The notes beneath the pieces were generated by a model. It worked only from the letters and a program-made list of their open reading frames with translations. It was not told where the DNA came from and did not search any database. This document shows, in pieces, positions 41,901-49,059 of a stretch of DNA of 64,000 nt (position 1 is the first letter of the stretch; each line of letters begins with the position of its first letter). This stretch comes from Colwellia sp. Arc7-635. Its GTDB lineage: Bacteria > Pseudomonadota > Gammaproteobacteria > Enterobacterales > Alteromonadaceae. The position numbers and the translations under genes were made by a program. Location: assembly GCF_003971255.1 (NCBI RefSeq), contig NZ_CP034660.1, forward strand, positions 1,302,001 to 1,366,000, read 5' to 3'.

Positions 41901-42005
41901 TCAGTCACTATTATGGGGGGCCTCGCTTTTGCTACCATTTTGACTATGATCGCGGTACCGGTACTTTATAGCGTATTTTATAAAATTAAAGTGACGAAAT
42001 ATTAG
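38964..42005 (+). CDS. RND efflux permease
   Basis: A 1013-aa inner-membrane proton-driven pump of the AcrB/MexF superfamily. It has twelve expected helices: one N-terminal (PINIWLLSICFIIGGIVAM), then two large periplasmic loops, each followed by helix groups. TM4 includes GAMVIAMGMLVDNAIVVAEGM, whose Asp is the family's proton-relay residue. The C-terminal half has LGFLSLFGMLIKNAIVLLEEI. The substrate cannot be read from the sequence. It is cotranscribed with the adaptor and ends at a strong terminator. Confidence 0.94.
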   Translation: MDIARFSLTKPINIWLLSICFIIGGIVAMGKIGRLEDPAFTIKQAVIFTYYPGASAEKVEKEVTEQVEIALQQMWQLDILKSVSKPGFSRITMEIQPHIDGPLLPQIWDELRKRLRDIQHDLPLGASAPVVIDDFGDVYGIYYALSAPDFSANQMREFSRIIRREVLTVDGVAKVKVGGILEEEIVATIDSYQIAGLGLSFPDIQQVLASNLKPFSGGRLYVGDKQIRIPVESSTNKIAEIENLSIVIPGKNASIKIKDIAKLSLQPVEIPTGLKRFNGERAITLAVSAQNDINIVDVGEHIEAKLAEVLAKLPTGIKVSSIYNQAKIVDESVDGFILNLEASVVVVTLALCLFMGWRSGIVVGGTLLITVLGTVLIMWLYDLQLQRISLGAMVIAMGMLVDNAIVVAEGMMLRMEKGKSAMESASFIVKRTQWPLLGATVIGIAAFSGIGLSDDATGEFLFSLFAVVLISLILSWILAVTLTPLLGKYFYKVGDKADVEDSHSLFHKAYLVVLRNALHWRGVTLAILIAITIGAYASFGFIKQGFFPPSNTPVFFVHYWGAQDSDIRSTEKYMKQGEKLILETEGIESLATFIGESSERFTLVFAPELPNESYGLFLVRAHDASEIPRLAQEVSDKLRAANPKVNFYAEIMQFGPGAGAKIQARFSGEDPIILRSLAEQAKAIYFADGTIRDIRDDWRDKGIVLAPEYDDIAAGTAGVSRSDFSQAIEFYTDGLQIGQLQDGDYLYPIIARNSNTNPDQLAGLENSLVWSSSQRTYVPFKQVSGKMNYSSEELLINRRDRVRTITVKAEAGYSETTGEAFNRTQAKIEAITLPEGYKLEWGGEYESSRKAQAALGQGLPLGFLVMFLISVVLFGRARQPIIIWLIVPMAVVGVVAGLLIADLPFGFMSLLGFLSLFGMLIKNAIVLLEEIDLQIIEGKEKAIAIVEASLSRLRPVSLAAITTILGVMPLILDPFFADMSVTIMGGLAFATILTMIAVPVLYSVFYKIKVTKY

Positions 42006-42040
42006 CGCTGAAAAATTAACAGTAAATTTGTGACTTATAT

Positions 42041-42072
42041 AAAAGCGAACCGATTATGGTTCGCTTTTTTTT
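42041..42072 (+). terminator. Terminator of the RND operon
   Basis: An 11-bp stem AAAAGCGAACC/GGTTCGCTTTT with loop GATTAT, then a run of T. Confidence 0.92.
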
Positions 42073-42330
42073 ATCTTCTGTAACTACGTATAATGATTGG
42101 TATTAGCCTCATTTACGGTTGATGGTTTTTAAAGGGATACCGCTAAGATGGCCTTTTTTAAAAGGGGACTTTCAATCATAATGTTTGATACTCAGTCGAC
42201 AATATTTTGTATCACTTTGTGCGCATTGCTGACTTTAGCCTAAAATTTTTAGACCTAGGGCTCCTAATGATATTAATAAAAAAGTACGAATAAAAGCAAA
42301 GTCCATATTTGATCCTCCCTCGATAAAACG

Positions 42331-42435
42331 GACACCAAAATCTAACTAAAGATGAGGTGTCTTATGCCCAAGTACAATAATCCAAGACGAACTTGGAAGT
42401 ATTCAAACGTAATTTTAACAGGACACTCATCCTAA
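42331..42435 (+). mobile_element. IS3-family remnant (orfA beginning only)
   Basis: AACGGACACC, then GATGAGGTGTC and an ATG (42364) encoding MPKYNNPRRTWKYSN, the usual opening of an IS3-family OrfA. After a few codons it breaks into a stop close to a second AGGACAC motif. This looks like the two ends of an element with the middle deleted. The rest of 42073-42764 shows no gene. Confidence 0.6.
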
Positions 42436-42764
42436 ATTGAAATTGCCGAACGCTACGCTAAACTAAGAAAATCCTACTAGGTAAGTTACCTCGGTTGAGT
42501 TGTGGCTACGCATTCAACATGTATATCATGTTAAATTTTTAAGAAAAATAGAGCTTATATATTTATCATTTTTTATTCTTTTACCTTACTAATTTTACTG
42601 TGTATTTATACAGCTCATGGCAAAATCTCGTATTACGACAATAAAAAGGATTTATTCTCGTTTTTGTCTTTAGCATATCGAAATGTTTTATTAGTAACTT
42701 ATTGTAGATATTGAATAAATAAGGTATGTTTTGATTATTTTAAAATATGAAAGAAGGATTTTTT

Positions 42765-42788
42765 CCTTGTTTAAACAAGGATTTTTTC
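42765..42788 (+). terminator. Palindromic terminator-like hairpin before the cassettes
   Basis: The 16-bp palindrome CCTTGTTTAAACAAGG is followed by ATTTTTTC. AAGGATTTTTTC also occurs directly before it, so the hairpin lies between two direct repeats (42754-42765 and 42777-42788). Confidence 0.55.
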
Positions 42789-42830
42789 TTCATAATAAGC
42801 TGTTAGCTAGCACAAGGATTCGTCAAGCAC

Positions 42831-43364
42831 ATGAGTAAATGGATATTCGCTTTAATTCAATTCTTTCCATTATCTACGTTTGCTACTTTTGCATTCTGGA
42901 GTGGCGCTCCATCTAATGATCGTTGGGTTGACGCATTTCAAATATCTGCATGTTTGGGTTTAATACAATTAGCTATTTTACTGCCACAAAAAGCTCCATT
43001 AAATAGGCTTGTATTAGCAGGTAATATCTATCTCATCCTCGGAGGCTTAGCTGCATTGTCTCAACAATGGTGGTATTTGAAACTTTATGGATCATTGCGT
43101 GAGTCCGCAATTATTCTTTTAATGGTTATTGTTGGTAGCTTAACTACTTTCATTTCTTCATCTGGTTTTATAGCTGTCAAAGGTAGCCATCGAAAATTTT
43201 CAATTTACCTTTTAATAGCAACTATTTTAATGCTTCCTTTTGCATTTTACTTCGAGGGTAATCGTATTTATGCTGCGGTTTTACCTATTATATTTTTAGC
43301 AATATTACAGCGTTATTTATCATATGTTGCAAAAGAAAAGCTTATGGTTCAAAGTGCTAGCTAA
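42831..43364 (+). CDS. Cassette 1: hypothetical multi-pass membrane protein
   Basis: A 177-aa protein of no family I recognise. Five or six hydrophobic helices are evident, starting at about residues 4, 36, 60, 88, 122 and 143, with short loops (WSGAPSNDRW, KGSHRKF) and a charged C-terminus. It lies directly in front of an attC-like site, with little space between. That is the usual arrangement of an integron cassette: one promoterless gene and its recombination site. A GTTAGC core-like motif at 42802 may be the cassette's left edge. Function unknown. Confidence 0.75.
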   Translation: MSKWIFALIQFFPLSTFATFAFWSGAPSNDRWVDAFQISACLGLIQLAILLPQKAPLNRLVLAGNIYLILGGLAALSQQWWYLKLYGSLRESAIILLMVIVGSLTTFISSSGFIAVKGSHRKFSIYLLIATILMLPFAFYFEGNRIYAAVLPIIFLAILQRYLSYVAKEKLMVQSAS

Positions 43365-43461
43365 CAAGAAAATCAACAAGGACACGTAACAGTTGGCTAC
43401 GTTTCGCTTCGCTACACAATTTTAGCCAACCATTACTTAGCCTGTTATTTGGGCGTTATAG
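43361..43461 (+). other. attC recombination site of cassette 1
   Basis: Starts CTAACAAG, ends GGGCGTTATAG. The inner arms CAGTTGGCT and AGCCAAC pair around a TTCGCTTCGCTACACAATTT centre. This is the architecture of a chromosomal-integron attC, with R and L boxes at each end and an imperfect hairpin. It overlaps the end of the cassette 1 gene by a few bases. Confidence 0.8.
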
Positions 43462-43501
43462 TGCTCTCAAGTTTAGAGTATATAAAATCAATAGGTGAAT
43501 C

Positions 43502-43744
43502 ATGGCTACTTTAGGTTTCCTAAAAATATTAATATTGATGGTTTTATTTGGTTTAGCTTTCTTTGGTTTACTTGGGCGTATTGCGTTAATTATTATATTG
43601 TGCGCATTAGCATTCAATACTGACAGTTTTTTTAATTGGTTGGTGTTGTTATTTGTTGGTGCTCTAGGTTGGCAAAATAATGCTACAACTTGGTTTCCTT
43701 CATATAAAAAGCTGTTTAGTTCAGATGAAGGTGATCAGCAATAG
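43502..43744 (+). CDS. Cassette 2: small hydrophobic protein
   Basis: An 80-aa protein with two or three membrane helices (about 5-36 and 42-58) and a short acidic tail (SSDEGDQQ). No family is recognised. Its stop lies just before the second attC, as expected for an integron cassette gene. AGGTGAATC precedes the ATG. It could be a membrane modulator or toxin-like peptide, but nothing in the sequence decides this. Confidence 0.7.
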   Translation: MATLGFLKILILMVLFGLAFFGLLGRIALIIILCALAFNTDSFFNWLVLLFVGALGWQNNATTWFPSYKKLFSSDEGDQQ

Positions 43745-43746
43745 CA

Positions 43747-43844
43747 CTATAACAAGGCGTTCAAACGGACAAAAAACAGTTGGCTGTTTCACTCCGTTCA
43801 CAATTTTAGCCAACATTTTTTTGCCGCTTAACGTGGCGTTAGGT
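43747..43844 (+). other. attC recombination site of cassette 2
   Basis: CTATAACAAGGCGTT at the left and GCCGCTTAACGTGGCGTTAGGT at the right (43823-43844). The final GTTAGGT (43838-43844) fits the GTTRRRY core exactly. The inner arms CAGTTGGCT/AGCCAAC are the same as in the first site. The L boxes CGTTCAAACGG and its partner differ by one unpaired base, the extrahelical-base feature of attC hairpins. Confidence 0.85.
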
Positions 43845-43911
43845 GTCAGTGTTACCCATAATTAGTGGACACCTTCTATAGTTAGATTTATATCTAGCAT
43901 TGAGGTGATAC

Positions 43912-44220
43912 ATGACTAAGAAACAAACCCAAGCTTATACCGAAGAATTCCGAAAAGAAGCGGTTCGACGAGCCGAACAAAAAGGTAATACCGCTGCCTC
44001 AGTTGGTAGAGAGTTAGGTATCAGTGCTCAACAAATCTATAACTGGCGTCGCCAGTTCAATCGCCTTTCAGATAAACAATTCAACTCACTTCAGGGCGTC
44101 GATTACTCTAAAAAAGAGTCTGAAGAAATGCGTAAATTAAAGCGTAAGGTGCATAATCTAGAGGAAGAGAACGAGTTTCTAAAAAAGGCTACTGCGTACT
44201 TTGCGAAGCACCAAGAGTAA
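43912..44220 (+). CDS. IS3-family transposase OrfA
   Basis: A 102-aa DNA-binding subunit. The helix-turn-helix is in NTAASVGRELGISAQQIYNW (about residues 26-45), and the leucine-zipper-like coil EMRKLKRKVHNLEEENEFLKK comes at the end (split here at residues 75-95), as in IS911-type OrfA. The slippery AAAAAAG near its end would normally give the OrfAB fusion. It is intact, but its OrfB partner is not. Confidence 0.92.
   Translation: MTKKQTQAYTEEFRKEAVRRAEQKGNTAASVGRELGISAQQIYNWRRQFNRLSDKQFNSLQGVDYSKKESEEMRKLKRKVHNLEEENEFLKKATAYFAKHQE
44181..44187 (+). other. Slippery heptamer for -1 frameshifting
   Basis: A_AAA_AAG in the orfA frame (CTA AAA AAG) is the classic IS3-family slip site. The -1 frame after it reads directly into orfB. 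Confidence 0.75.
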
Positions 44221-44399
44221 AGTACGCCTTGATTAATGAATTCAAACAACGCTTTACTGTGGTGTTGATGTGCCGTGCATTGAAGGTTTCACGCTCAGGT
44301 TTTTATCGTTGGTTAAGCAGCCCTGATAGTCGCTGGAAGTTAAAACGTCGATTGATAACAGCCAATGTGCTTGATGTGAATTTATCAGGCCACCCATGA
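44188..44399 (+). pseudogene. IS3-family OrfB, 5' fragment
   Basis: In the -1 frame after the slip site the sequence reads VKYALINEFKQRFTVVLMCR, ALKVSRSGFYRWLSSPDS and KRRLITANVLDV, the typical start of an IS3 OrfB. At 44379 it runs into the adjacent element and stops at 44399. The integrase catalytic domain (DDE) is missing, so it is non-functional. Confidence 0.88.
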
Positions 44400-44560
44400 T
44401 AACTTGTCTATATTTCACTCAATAAACTACGCTTAGTTTACCTTCATTACGTTTGGTGATTGTCATGGCAATTTATCAGGCCACCCATGATAACTTGTCT
44501 ATATTTCACTCAATAAACTACGCTTAGTTTACCTTCATTACGTTTGGTGATTGTCATGGC
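44379..44560 (+). repeat. 91-bp tandem duplication at the left end of the RAYT element
   Basis: 44379-44469 and 44470-44560 are essentially identical. Each begins AATTTATCAGGCCACCCATG and ends GATTGTCATGG at the transposase start codon. The GCCACCCATGATAA motif reappears inverted at the right edges (TTATCATGGGTGGC near 45716 and 46296), marking the element's ends. Confidence 0.85.
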
Positions 44561-45536
44561 TAAACCTCGTTCACAACAAATCAGTTTATCGGATACACCG
44601 TATTATCATATTTGCAGCCGTACGGTACGAAAGGCCTTTTTATGTGGGGTAGACAAAGAGACAGGCATCAGTTTCGAACATCGACGTGCTTGGATTGAGC
44701 GACGTATATTCGAATTAGCTAAAGTATTTTCCATTGATATTTGCGCCTATGCCGTTATGCATAATCATTTACACCTGGTATTACATGTTGATAGTGAGGA
44801 GGTGAAAAGTTGGGCAACTGAGGACATACTAACCCGTTGGCATCGCTTATTTAAGGGTACACTACTCACTCAACAATACACAAACAAACAGCCACTTGAT
44901 AAGTTTCAACTCGAGATGGTTGAAAGCACCGCAGAGATTTACAAGCAACGGTTAATCGATATCAGTTGGTTTATGCGCGCTTTAAATGAACCCATAGCAC
45001 GACAAGCAAACCAAGAAGATAAGTGCACAGGGCATTTTTGGGAAGGGCGTTTTAAATCACAAGCCCTCCTTGATGAAGGAGCCTTATTGTCTGGTATGGC
45101 CTATGTTGATTTAAATCCTGTTCGCGCGGCTATTGCACCGACACCGGAGCAATCAGACTTCACCAGTATTCAATTACGTATTAAAGCGGCCATGAAAGGC
45201 ACTCAACCCACCACATTGTTGCCTTTTATCGGCAATGAGCATGAAAGTAAAACGAAAGGTATACAGTTTAGCTTACGAGATTATTTAACACTTGTTGATG
45301 AAACGGGTCGTATACTTAGAGATGATAAACGCGGTGCTATTAACCCTGCAACGACAAACATACTGAGAAGACTACACATAAGTAATGAAAGTTGGTTAAA
45401 GCTCACGACCGACTTTGAAGGTATATTCACCGGCGCGGTAGGCACAGCGGAGCATTTATGTGAGTTTAGCGAGCATATAGGTTTAAAAAGAACACATGGT
45501 ATAGCGAATGCTAAAGCTTGCTTGAATAGCGCATAA
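44556..45536 (+). CDS. REP-associated tyrosine transposase (RAYT, Y1_Tnp family)
   Basis: A 326-aa single-strand DNA transposase of the IS200-like HUH class. Motifs: DTPYYHICSRTVRKAFLC at the N-terminus, the HUH motif MHNHLHLVLH at about residue 72, HFWEGRFKSQAL, and YVDLNPVRA with the catalytic Tyr region at about residue 182. The C-terminal third (about 195-326) is an extension seen in the larger marine RAYT proteins. The ATG before AKPRSQQ was chosen; the frame extends 12 bp further to a GTG/ATG pair without a better site. It is inserted in IS3 orfB and flanked by inverted GCCACCCATGATAA motifs. Confidence 0.92.
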   Translation: MAKPRSQQISLSDTPYYHICSRTVRKAFLCGVDKETGISFEHRRAWIERRIFELAKVFSIDICAYAVMHNHLHLVLHVDSEEVKSWATEDILTRWHRLFKGTLLTQQYTNKQPLDKFQLEMVESTAEIYKQRLIDISWFMRALNEPIARQANQEDKCTGHFWEGRFKSQALLDEGALLSGMAYVDLNPVRAAIAPTPEQSDFTSIQLRIKAAMKGTQPTTLLPFIGNEHESKTKGIQFSLRDYLTLVDETGRILRDDKRGAINPATTNILRRLHISNESWLKLTTDFEGIFTGAVGTAEHLCEFSEHIGLKRTHGIANAKACLNSA

Positions 45537-45747
45537 GTCTTTTCCTTGTCCTCACGGATTCAATGCCAGCTTAACAGTGGTGGGCAAAATGTGGTTAACA
45601 TTCGATGATTATCAAATACTGTCAATAAATGAGTCGTTAGCGCCAATAAATTGCATTAATTATGTTTAAATTGTTCAGAGTTGATTGATCTGTGTGTCAT
45701 CATTATTACTTGTATTTATCATGGGTGGCACTGTTAAGCATTGTATC

Positions 45748-46113
45748 CAATTACGCATTAAAGCGGCCATAAGAAGTACTCAACCCAGTGCGTTGTTGCC
45801 TTTTATTGGCAATGAGCATGAAAGAAAAACCACAGGTATTTGTTTTAGCTTACAAGATTACTTAACACTGATTGATGAAACGGGGCGCATACTCAGAGAT
45901 GATAAACGCGGTGCTATTAACCCTGCAACGACAAGCATACTTACAAGGCTACACATCAGTAATGAAAGTTGGTTAAAACTCACTACTGACTTTGAAAATA
46001 TATTCACCGGTGCGGTAGGCACAGCAGAGCACTTATGTGAATTTAGTGAACATATAGGTTCAAAAAGAACACATGGCCTAGCCAATGCTAAAGCTTGCTT
46101 GAATAGCGCATAA
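45748..46113 (+). pseudogene. 5'-deleted second copy of the RAYT gene
   Basis: From CAATTACGCATTAAAGC the sequence parallels the last ~120 codons of the intact transposase gene 577 bp upstream, with about 10% base difference, and ends in the same AKACLNSA. The HUH and Tyr motifs are absent. The 3' flank, including AATGAGTCGTTAGCGCC and the terminal CATGGGTGGCAC, is also repeated up to 46304. It is a degenerate tandem partner, not a functional gene. Confidence 0.85.
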
Positions 46114-46418
46114 GTCTTTTCCTTGTCCTCGCAGGTTCAATGCCAGCTTAACAGTGGTGGACACAGTGCGGTTAACATTCGATTATTTATCAAATATTGT
46201 CAATAAATGAGTCGTTAGCGCCAATAAATTGCATTAATTATGTTTAAATTGTTCAGAGTCGATTGATCTGTGTGTCATCATTATTACTTGTATTTATCAT
46301 GGGTGGCACAGTTAAGCGGGCTAATTTTCTGATGCTAGTTTTTAAAGTAACGATTGTTTTAACGACTACTTGATGACTATTTAGCCACTATTTTGAATCA
46401 TGCTCGCTTAATAAAACT

Positions 46419-46450
46419 AAAACCAACATATTTATCAATGTGTTGGTTTT
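46419..46450 (-). terminator. Terminator of the bufferin operon
   Basis: A perfect 10-bp stem AAAACCAACA/TGTTGGTTTT around a 12-nt loop. On the minus strand it is followed by AGTTTTATT. It lies about 80 bp past the DoxX gene and also faces the RAYT debris, so it may act both ways. Confidence 0.75.
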
Positions 46451-46530
46451 AAACCTATTGGCTGTTGAGCTATCAGCGCATATTATTTATAAAGCTATAC
46501 CAATGGAAGATATACCTATACAAGATATGC

Positions 46531-46968
46531 TTATGAAAGCTTAAGCTTATTATCTAGCGATAATTTCTTACCACCAAGTAAGAATACGCCAATTAACAAA
46601 CTACCCCATAAAATATGCTCATTCATTGCCGCAGGACTAATATCTACTAGGCTGATCACCGCGACTGCATTAACGATGAATAAACCCACGGCAGAAAGAC
46701 GGCTAAACAAACCAATAGTAAGTAAAACGGGTAACACTAATTCTCCAATTGTTCCTGCCCAAGCGGCAACAAGAGGGGAAACGAAAGGTACCTCATATTC
46801 ATATTCAAACAGCATTAATGTTGATTCCCAATCACGTAACTTTGTTAGCCCTGATTTGAAAAATATATTGGCGATATAAAGTCGGACAAAAAGTACCGCT
46901 GGCGTGAGTAAATAGTTGCTGTAGTCTAAAATTTGATTGTGTAAAGCTCTAACTTTTTGCAAAGTCAT
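46531..46968 (-). CDS. DoxX-family membrane protein of the bufferin operon
   Basis: A 145-aa inner-membrane protein with four helices. The DoxX signature is in VRLYIANIFFKSGLTKLRDW (residues 23-42) and ELVLPVLLTIGLFSRLSA. DoxX-like genes often form the last gene of DUF2282/DUF692/DUF2063 clusters; a redox or quinone-linked role is suspected but unproven. The ATG at 46968 has TGAGGAT 7 bp before it, while the upstream in-frame ATG (46983) overlaps that site. It is last in the operon, 84 bp after bufC. Confidence 0.88.
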   Translation of the reverse strand: MTLQKVRALHNQILDYSNYLLTPAVLFVRLYIANIFFKSGLTKLRDWESTLMLFEYEYEVPFVSPLVAAWAGTIGELVLPVLLTIGLFSRLSAVGLFIVNAVAVISLVDISPAAMNEHILWGSLLIGVFLLGGKKLSLDNKLKLS

Positions 46969-47052
46969 GGTAAATATCCTCATATTATTTATTTATAAAA
47001 TATAAATTAGGTTATCAGTGATAACGTGGTTTTTATGCGCCAAGCTTCGACA

Positions 47053-47934
47053 TTAAATTACTGTTTCTATGCTTGAAATTGAATTAATCATTTGTTGTTC
47101 TATGGCTTGTGGAAGCCAGTCGATAACCGAAAAGTCATTGTCAGCTGTGTTTATATCGGCTGTACTTTTATCCTTAATCTGTTTTTTGGTTATTTTATCT
47201 AATGCCAGACCCAGACTAAGTTGTGGACTATTTGGCTGCGATAAAGCTGATTGCCATAATGCTAGCCATTGATATTCTTGTGGCGTTATTTGTTGATATT
47301 GCGCCTGAAAATTTGGTCGCCAAATCAAGAAGTGATATTCGCCGGCTTCAGTTTCGGCAAGTAGTAAGGCAATATCGTCGAGCGTTATGGTGCTATTTTT
47401 TTCAGCAGCACTTTTCACCTTTTCAATAATAAAATCTGCTGGATAGTTTAGCTTTAGTACCTTAAAGCCAGCGGCAAAGTTAATGCTGAGTTGATAGGCA
47501 TCAACATTACTCAGTAATGACAATGTTGCTAAGTCTTTTTCAACATCTTGTGCACGTTCACTTTGGTGGCATGCAAAATCTAATGCCGCGATTGTCGCTA
47601 GCACCTCATTGTTTTCTTTGCCTTGTTGCAGCATGAAAGCGGATAACGAGTGGCCTAATTCGCCCCAATCATATTGATCTTTCAAACTTGCTTGTAAATA
47701 GTCTTTCACTAATAAAGTAAAGCTAACTTCGCCAATAAAAGAATGCACGGTGGCAAAGGTGATTGCTAACGCTCGACTGGCATTAGCGAGTAAACTTTGT
47801 TGATATACCGCTAGTCCCGCAGGCGCAACATGTCGTTGCTCTGTTGTACTATTGTCATGCACCTTAGGTTTTTGTAACTGATCGAATGAAAATATTGTCG
47901 ATAGCAATTGAGTTTGTTGCTGTTTAATCGACAT
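47053..47934 (-). CDS. bufC: BufC-like DUF2063 partner protein
   Basis: A 293-aa protein. The N-terminal DUF2063 domain is shown by GLAVYQQSLLANASRALAIT and FATVHSFIGEVSFTLLVKDY (about residues 38-82), where DUF2063 proteins have GL.VYR.N....L..AL...FP.....G...F. The C-terminal half is alpha/beta. In related systems this protein binds the precursor leader and delivers it to the DUF692 enzyme. Its start overlaps the end of bufB by 11 bp, so the two are probably made in equal amounts as a complex. Cytosolic. Confidence 0.9.
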   Translation of the reverse strand: MSIKQQQTQLLSTIFSFDQLQKPKVHDNSTTEQRHVAPAGLAVYQQSLLANASRALAITFATVHSFIGEVSFTLLVKDYLQASLKDQYDWGELGHSLSAFMLQQGKENNEVLATIAALDFACHQSERAQDVEKDLATLSLLSNVDAYQLSINFAAGFKVLKLNYPADFIIEKVKSAAEKNSTITLDDIALLLAETEAGEYHFLIWRPNFQAQYQQITPQEYQWLALWQSALSQPNSPQLSLGLALDKITKKQIKDKSTADINTADNDFSVIDWLPQAIEQQMINSISSIETVI

Positions 47935-48910
47935 AGTTGCTCACCTTTACTGCATTAACGCACCTGGTTTTATACATTGCAGAGCTAATTGTTGAAGCAG
48001 CAGAGAGAACATTTATGGCAATGACTCTAGCTTTTTCAGCCTCAGCAATCAGTGTTTGCCATGAAGGCAGACTTTCATCCCATTCAATTAATGTCGCAAC
48101 AGGGCCAAAGCTTTGTAACGCATAGCGATATAAGTGCCAGACATCGTCAGAAACTGGTTGGCTATGATCATCAATCATCAGCTCTCCGTCACTAACTTGG
48201 GTGCAACCGGCTAAGTGAATTTCGCCAACAAACTCAGCAGGAATCTTATCTAACCACTGCTTAGCGTGCTGTAAAGTACTAATGGTAGTTAGGTTGTTTT
48301 CGGTAAATTGGGCATTTAATAATGGTCGATTAATCGCGTTAACTGTTAGGTTATTTAAATCGACTAAAAGTTTGCAGCCCGACTGTTGACAAAGCTTCAC
48401 TAAGAATTCAGCTTCATCGTAAGTTGACCCCGGTAGTTCAAGATAAGCAGATAAATTTTCTACCAGTATGTTTCGGCCTAAGTGTTGCTGGGCTCGTTTA
48501 ACATTAGCTACCATGATGCTTAGACTGTCATCATTAAACGGTACCGGTAATAAATCACCTGCATGTGTTTTAACGCCAGAAACTTCAGCCCAACTAAAAC
48601 AAGCATGATCTGATAACAAAATGGGTTGATAACGTTTAACCAATGACGTTAATTGCTCAAGTTGTTTTTTGGGTGGCGGTACTGCCGAGCCCAAGCCTAA
48701 AGAAGTCGCATGTAAGCTCACTTGGTAATGCTGGCTTATTTCGCTTAGCACTGCATGACTTGCTCCGCCATCGGCAAAGAAATTTTCTGCGTGCACTTCA
48801 ATAAAGTCGATGTTAGCTGGAGAGTTTAAGGCATCATTAAAATGATCATGCCTTAAACCAACACCAATTAAGGGCAAGTTAATGGATGACTTTTTGTTCA
48901 AGGAAAACAT
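47924..48910 (-). CDS. bufB: BufB-like DUF692 (MNIO) peptide-modifying enzyme
   Basis: A 328-aa TIM-barrel enzyme of the multinuclear non-haem iron oxidase family; relatives convert cysteines of a precursor to sulfur heterocycles. The motifs follow the family: GVGLRHDHF, IEVHAENFF (residues 37-45), LHATSLGLGS (H67), SDHACFSW (H102), ILVENLSAY (E151), LLVDLNNLTVNAIN (D184), GEIHLAGC (H232), DDHSQPVSDDVWHLY (H249) and LIEWDESLP (E276). The usual final His of EIHLAGH is Cys here, and Gln stands in DDHSQPV where many have His. GGAG lies 9 bp before the ATG. A 149-bp gap with a hairpin separates it from bufA. Confidence 0.93.
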   Translation of the reverse strand: MFSLNKKSSINLPLIGVGLRHDHFNDALNSPANIDFIEVHAENFFADGGASHAVLSEISQHYQVSLHATSLGLGSAVPPPKKQLEQLTSLVKRYQPILLSDHACFSWAEVSGVKTHAGDLLPVPFNDDSLSIMVANVKRAQQHLGRNILVENLSAYLELPGSTYDEAEFLVKLCQQSGCKLLVDLNNLTVNAINRPLLNAQFTENNLTTISTLQHAKQWLDKIPAEFVGEIHLAGCTQVSDGELMIDDHSQPVSDDVWHLYRYALQSFGPVATLIEWDESLPSWQTLIAEAEKARVIAINVLSAASTISSAMYKTRCVNAVKVSNYVD

Positions 48911-48933
48911 GGTCTTTTCTCCAGTAACATCAT

Positions 48934-48961
48934 AAAAAAGGTGAGCCGCGTTATCGACTCA
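48934..48961 (-). terminator. Terminator-like attenuator between bufA and bufB
   Basis: On the minus strand TGAGTCG pairs with CGGCTCA (7 bp, one U-G wobble; 48961-48955 with 48948-48942) around a 6-nt loop, then CC and six T. On the plus strand the same site has an A-C mismatch, so it favours the operon direction. It lies about 10-25 nt before the bufB ribosome site. Partial termination would give more precursor than enzyme. Confidence 0.6.
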
Positions 48962-49059
48962 TTTTTTGCTAAAAGCTGTCGTTAGGTTTATTTGCTAAGC
49001 GCCGTATTTAAGCTCAGTATCGAAGCTCAGTACTTAACCTTAACACCCAGCTTAACTTT

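Larger units (their letters stand above)
43850..44399 (+). mobile_element. Truncated IS3-family insertion sequence
   Basis: The left end has TAGTGGACACC (43861-43871) and a complete orfA, followed by the first 60 or so codons of orfB. It is cut at 44379, where the tyrosine-transposase element begins. The remaining orfB sequence is not found beyond that element, so the rest was lost. Confidence 0.8.

Noticed and set aside
39575-41938. Antisense frames in the RND permease (39575-40072, 41471-41938)
   Set aside because: Shadow frames of a conserved permease gene.
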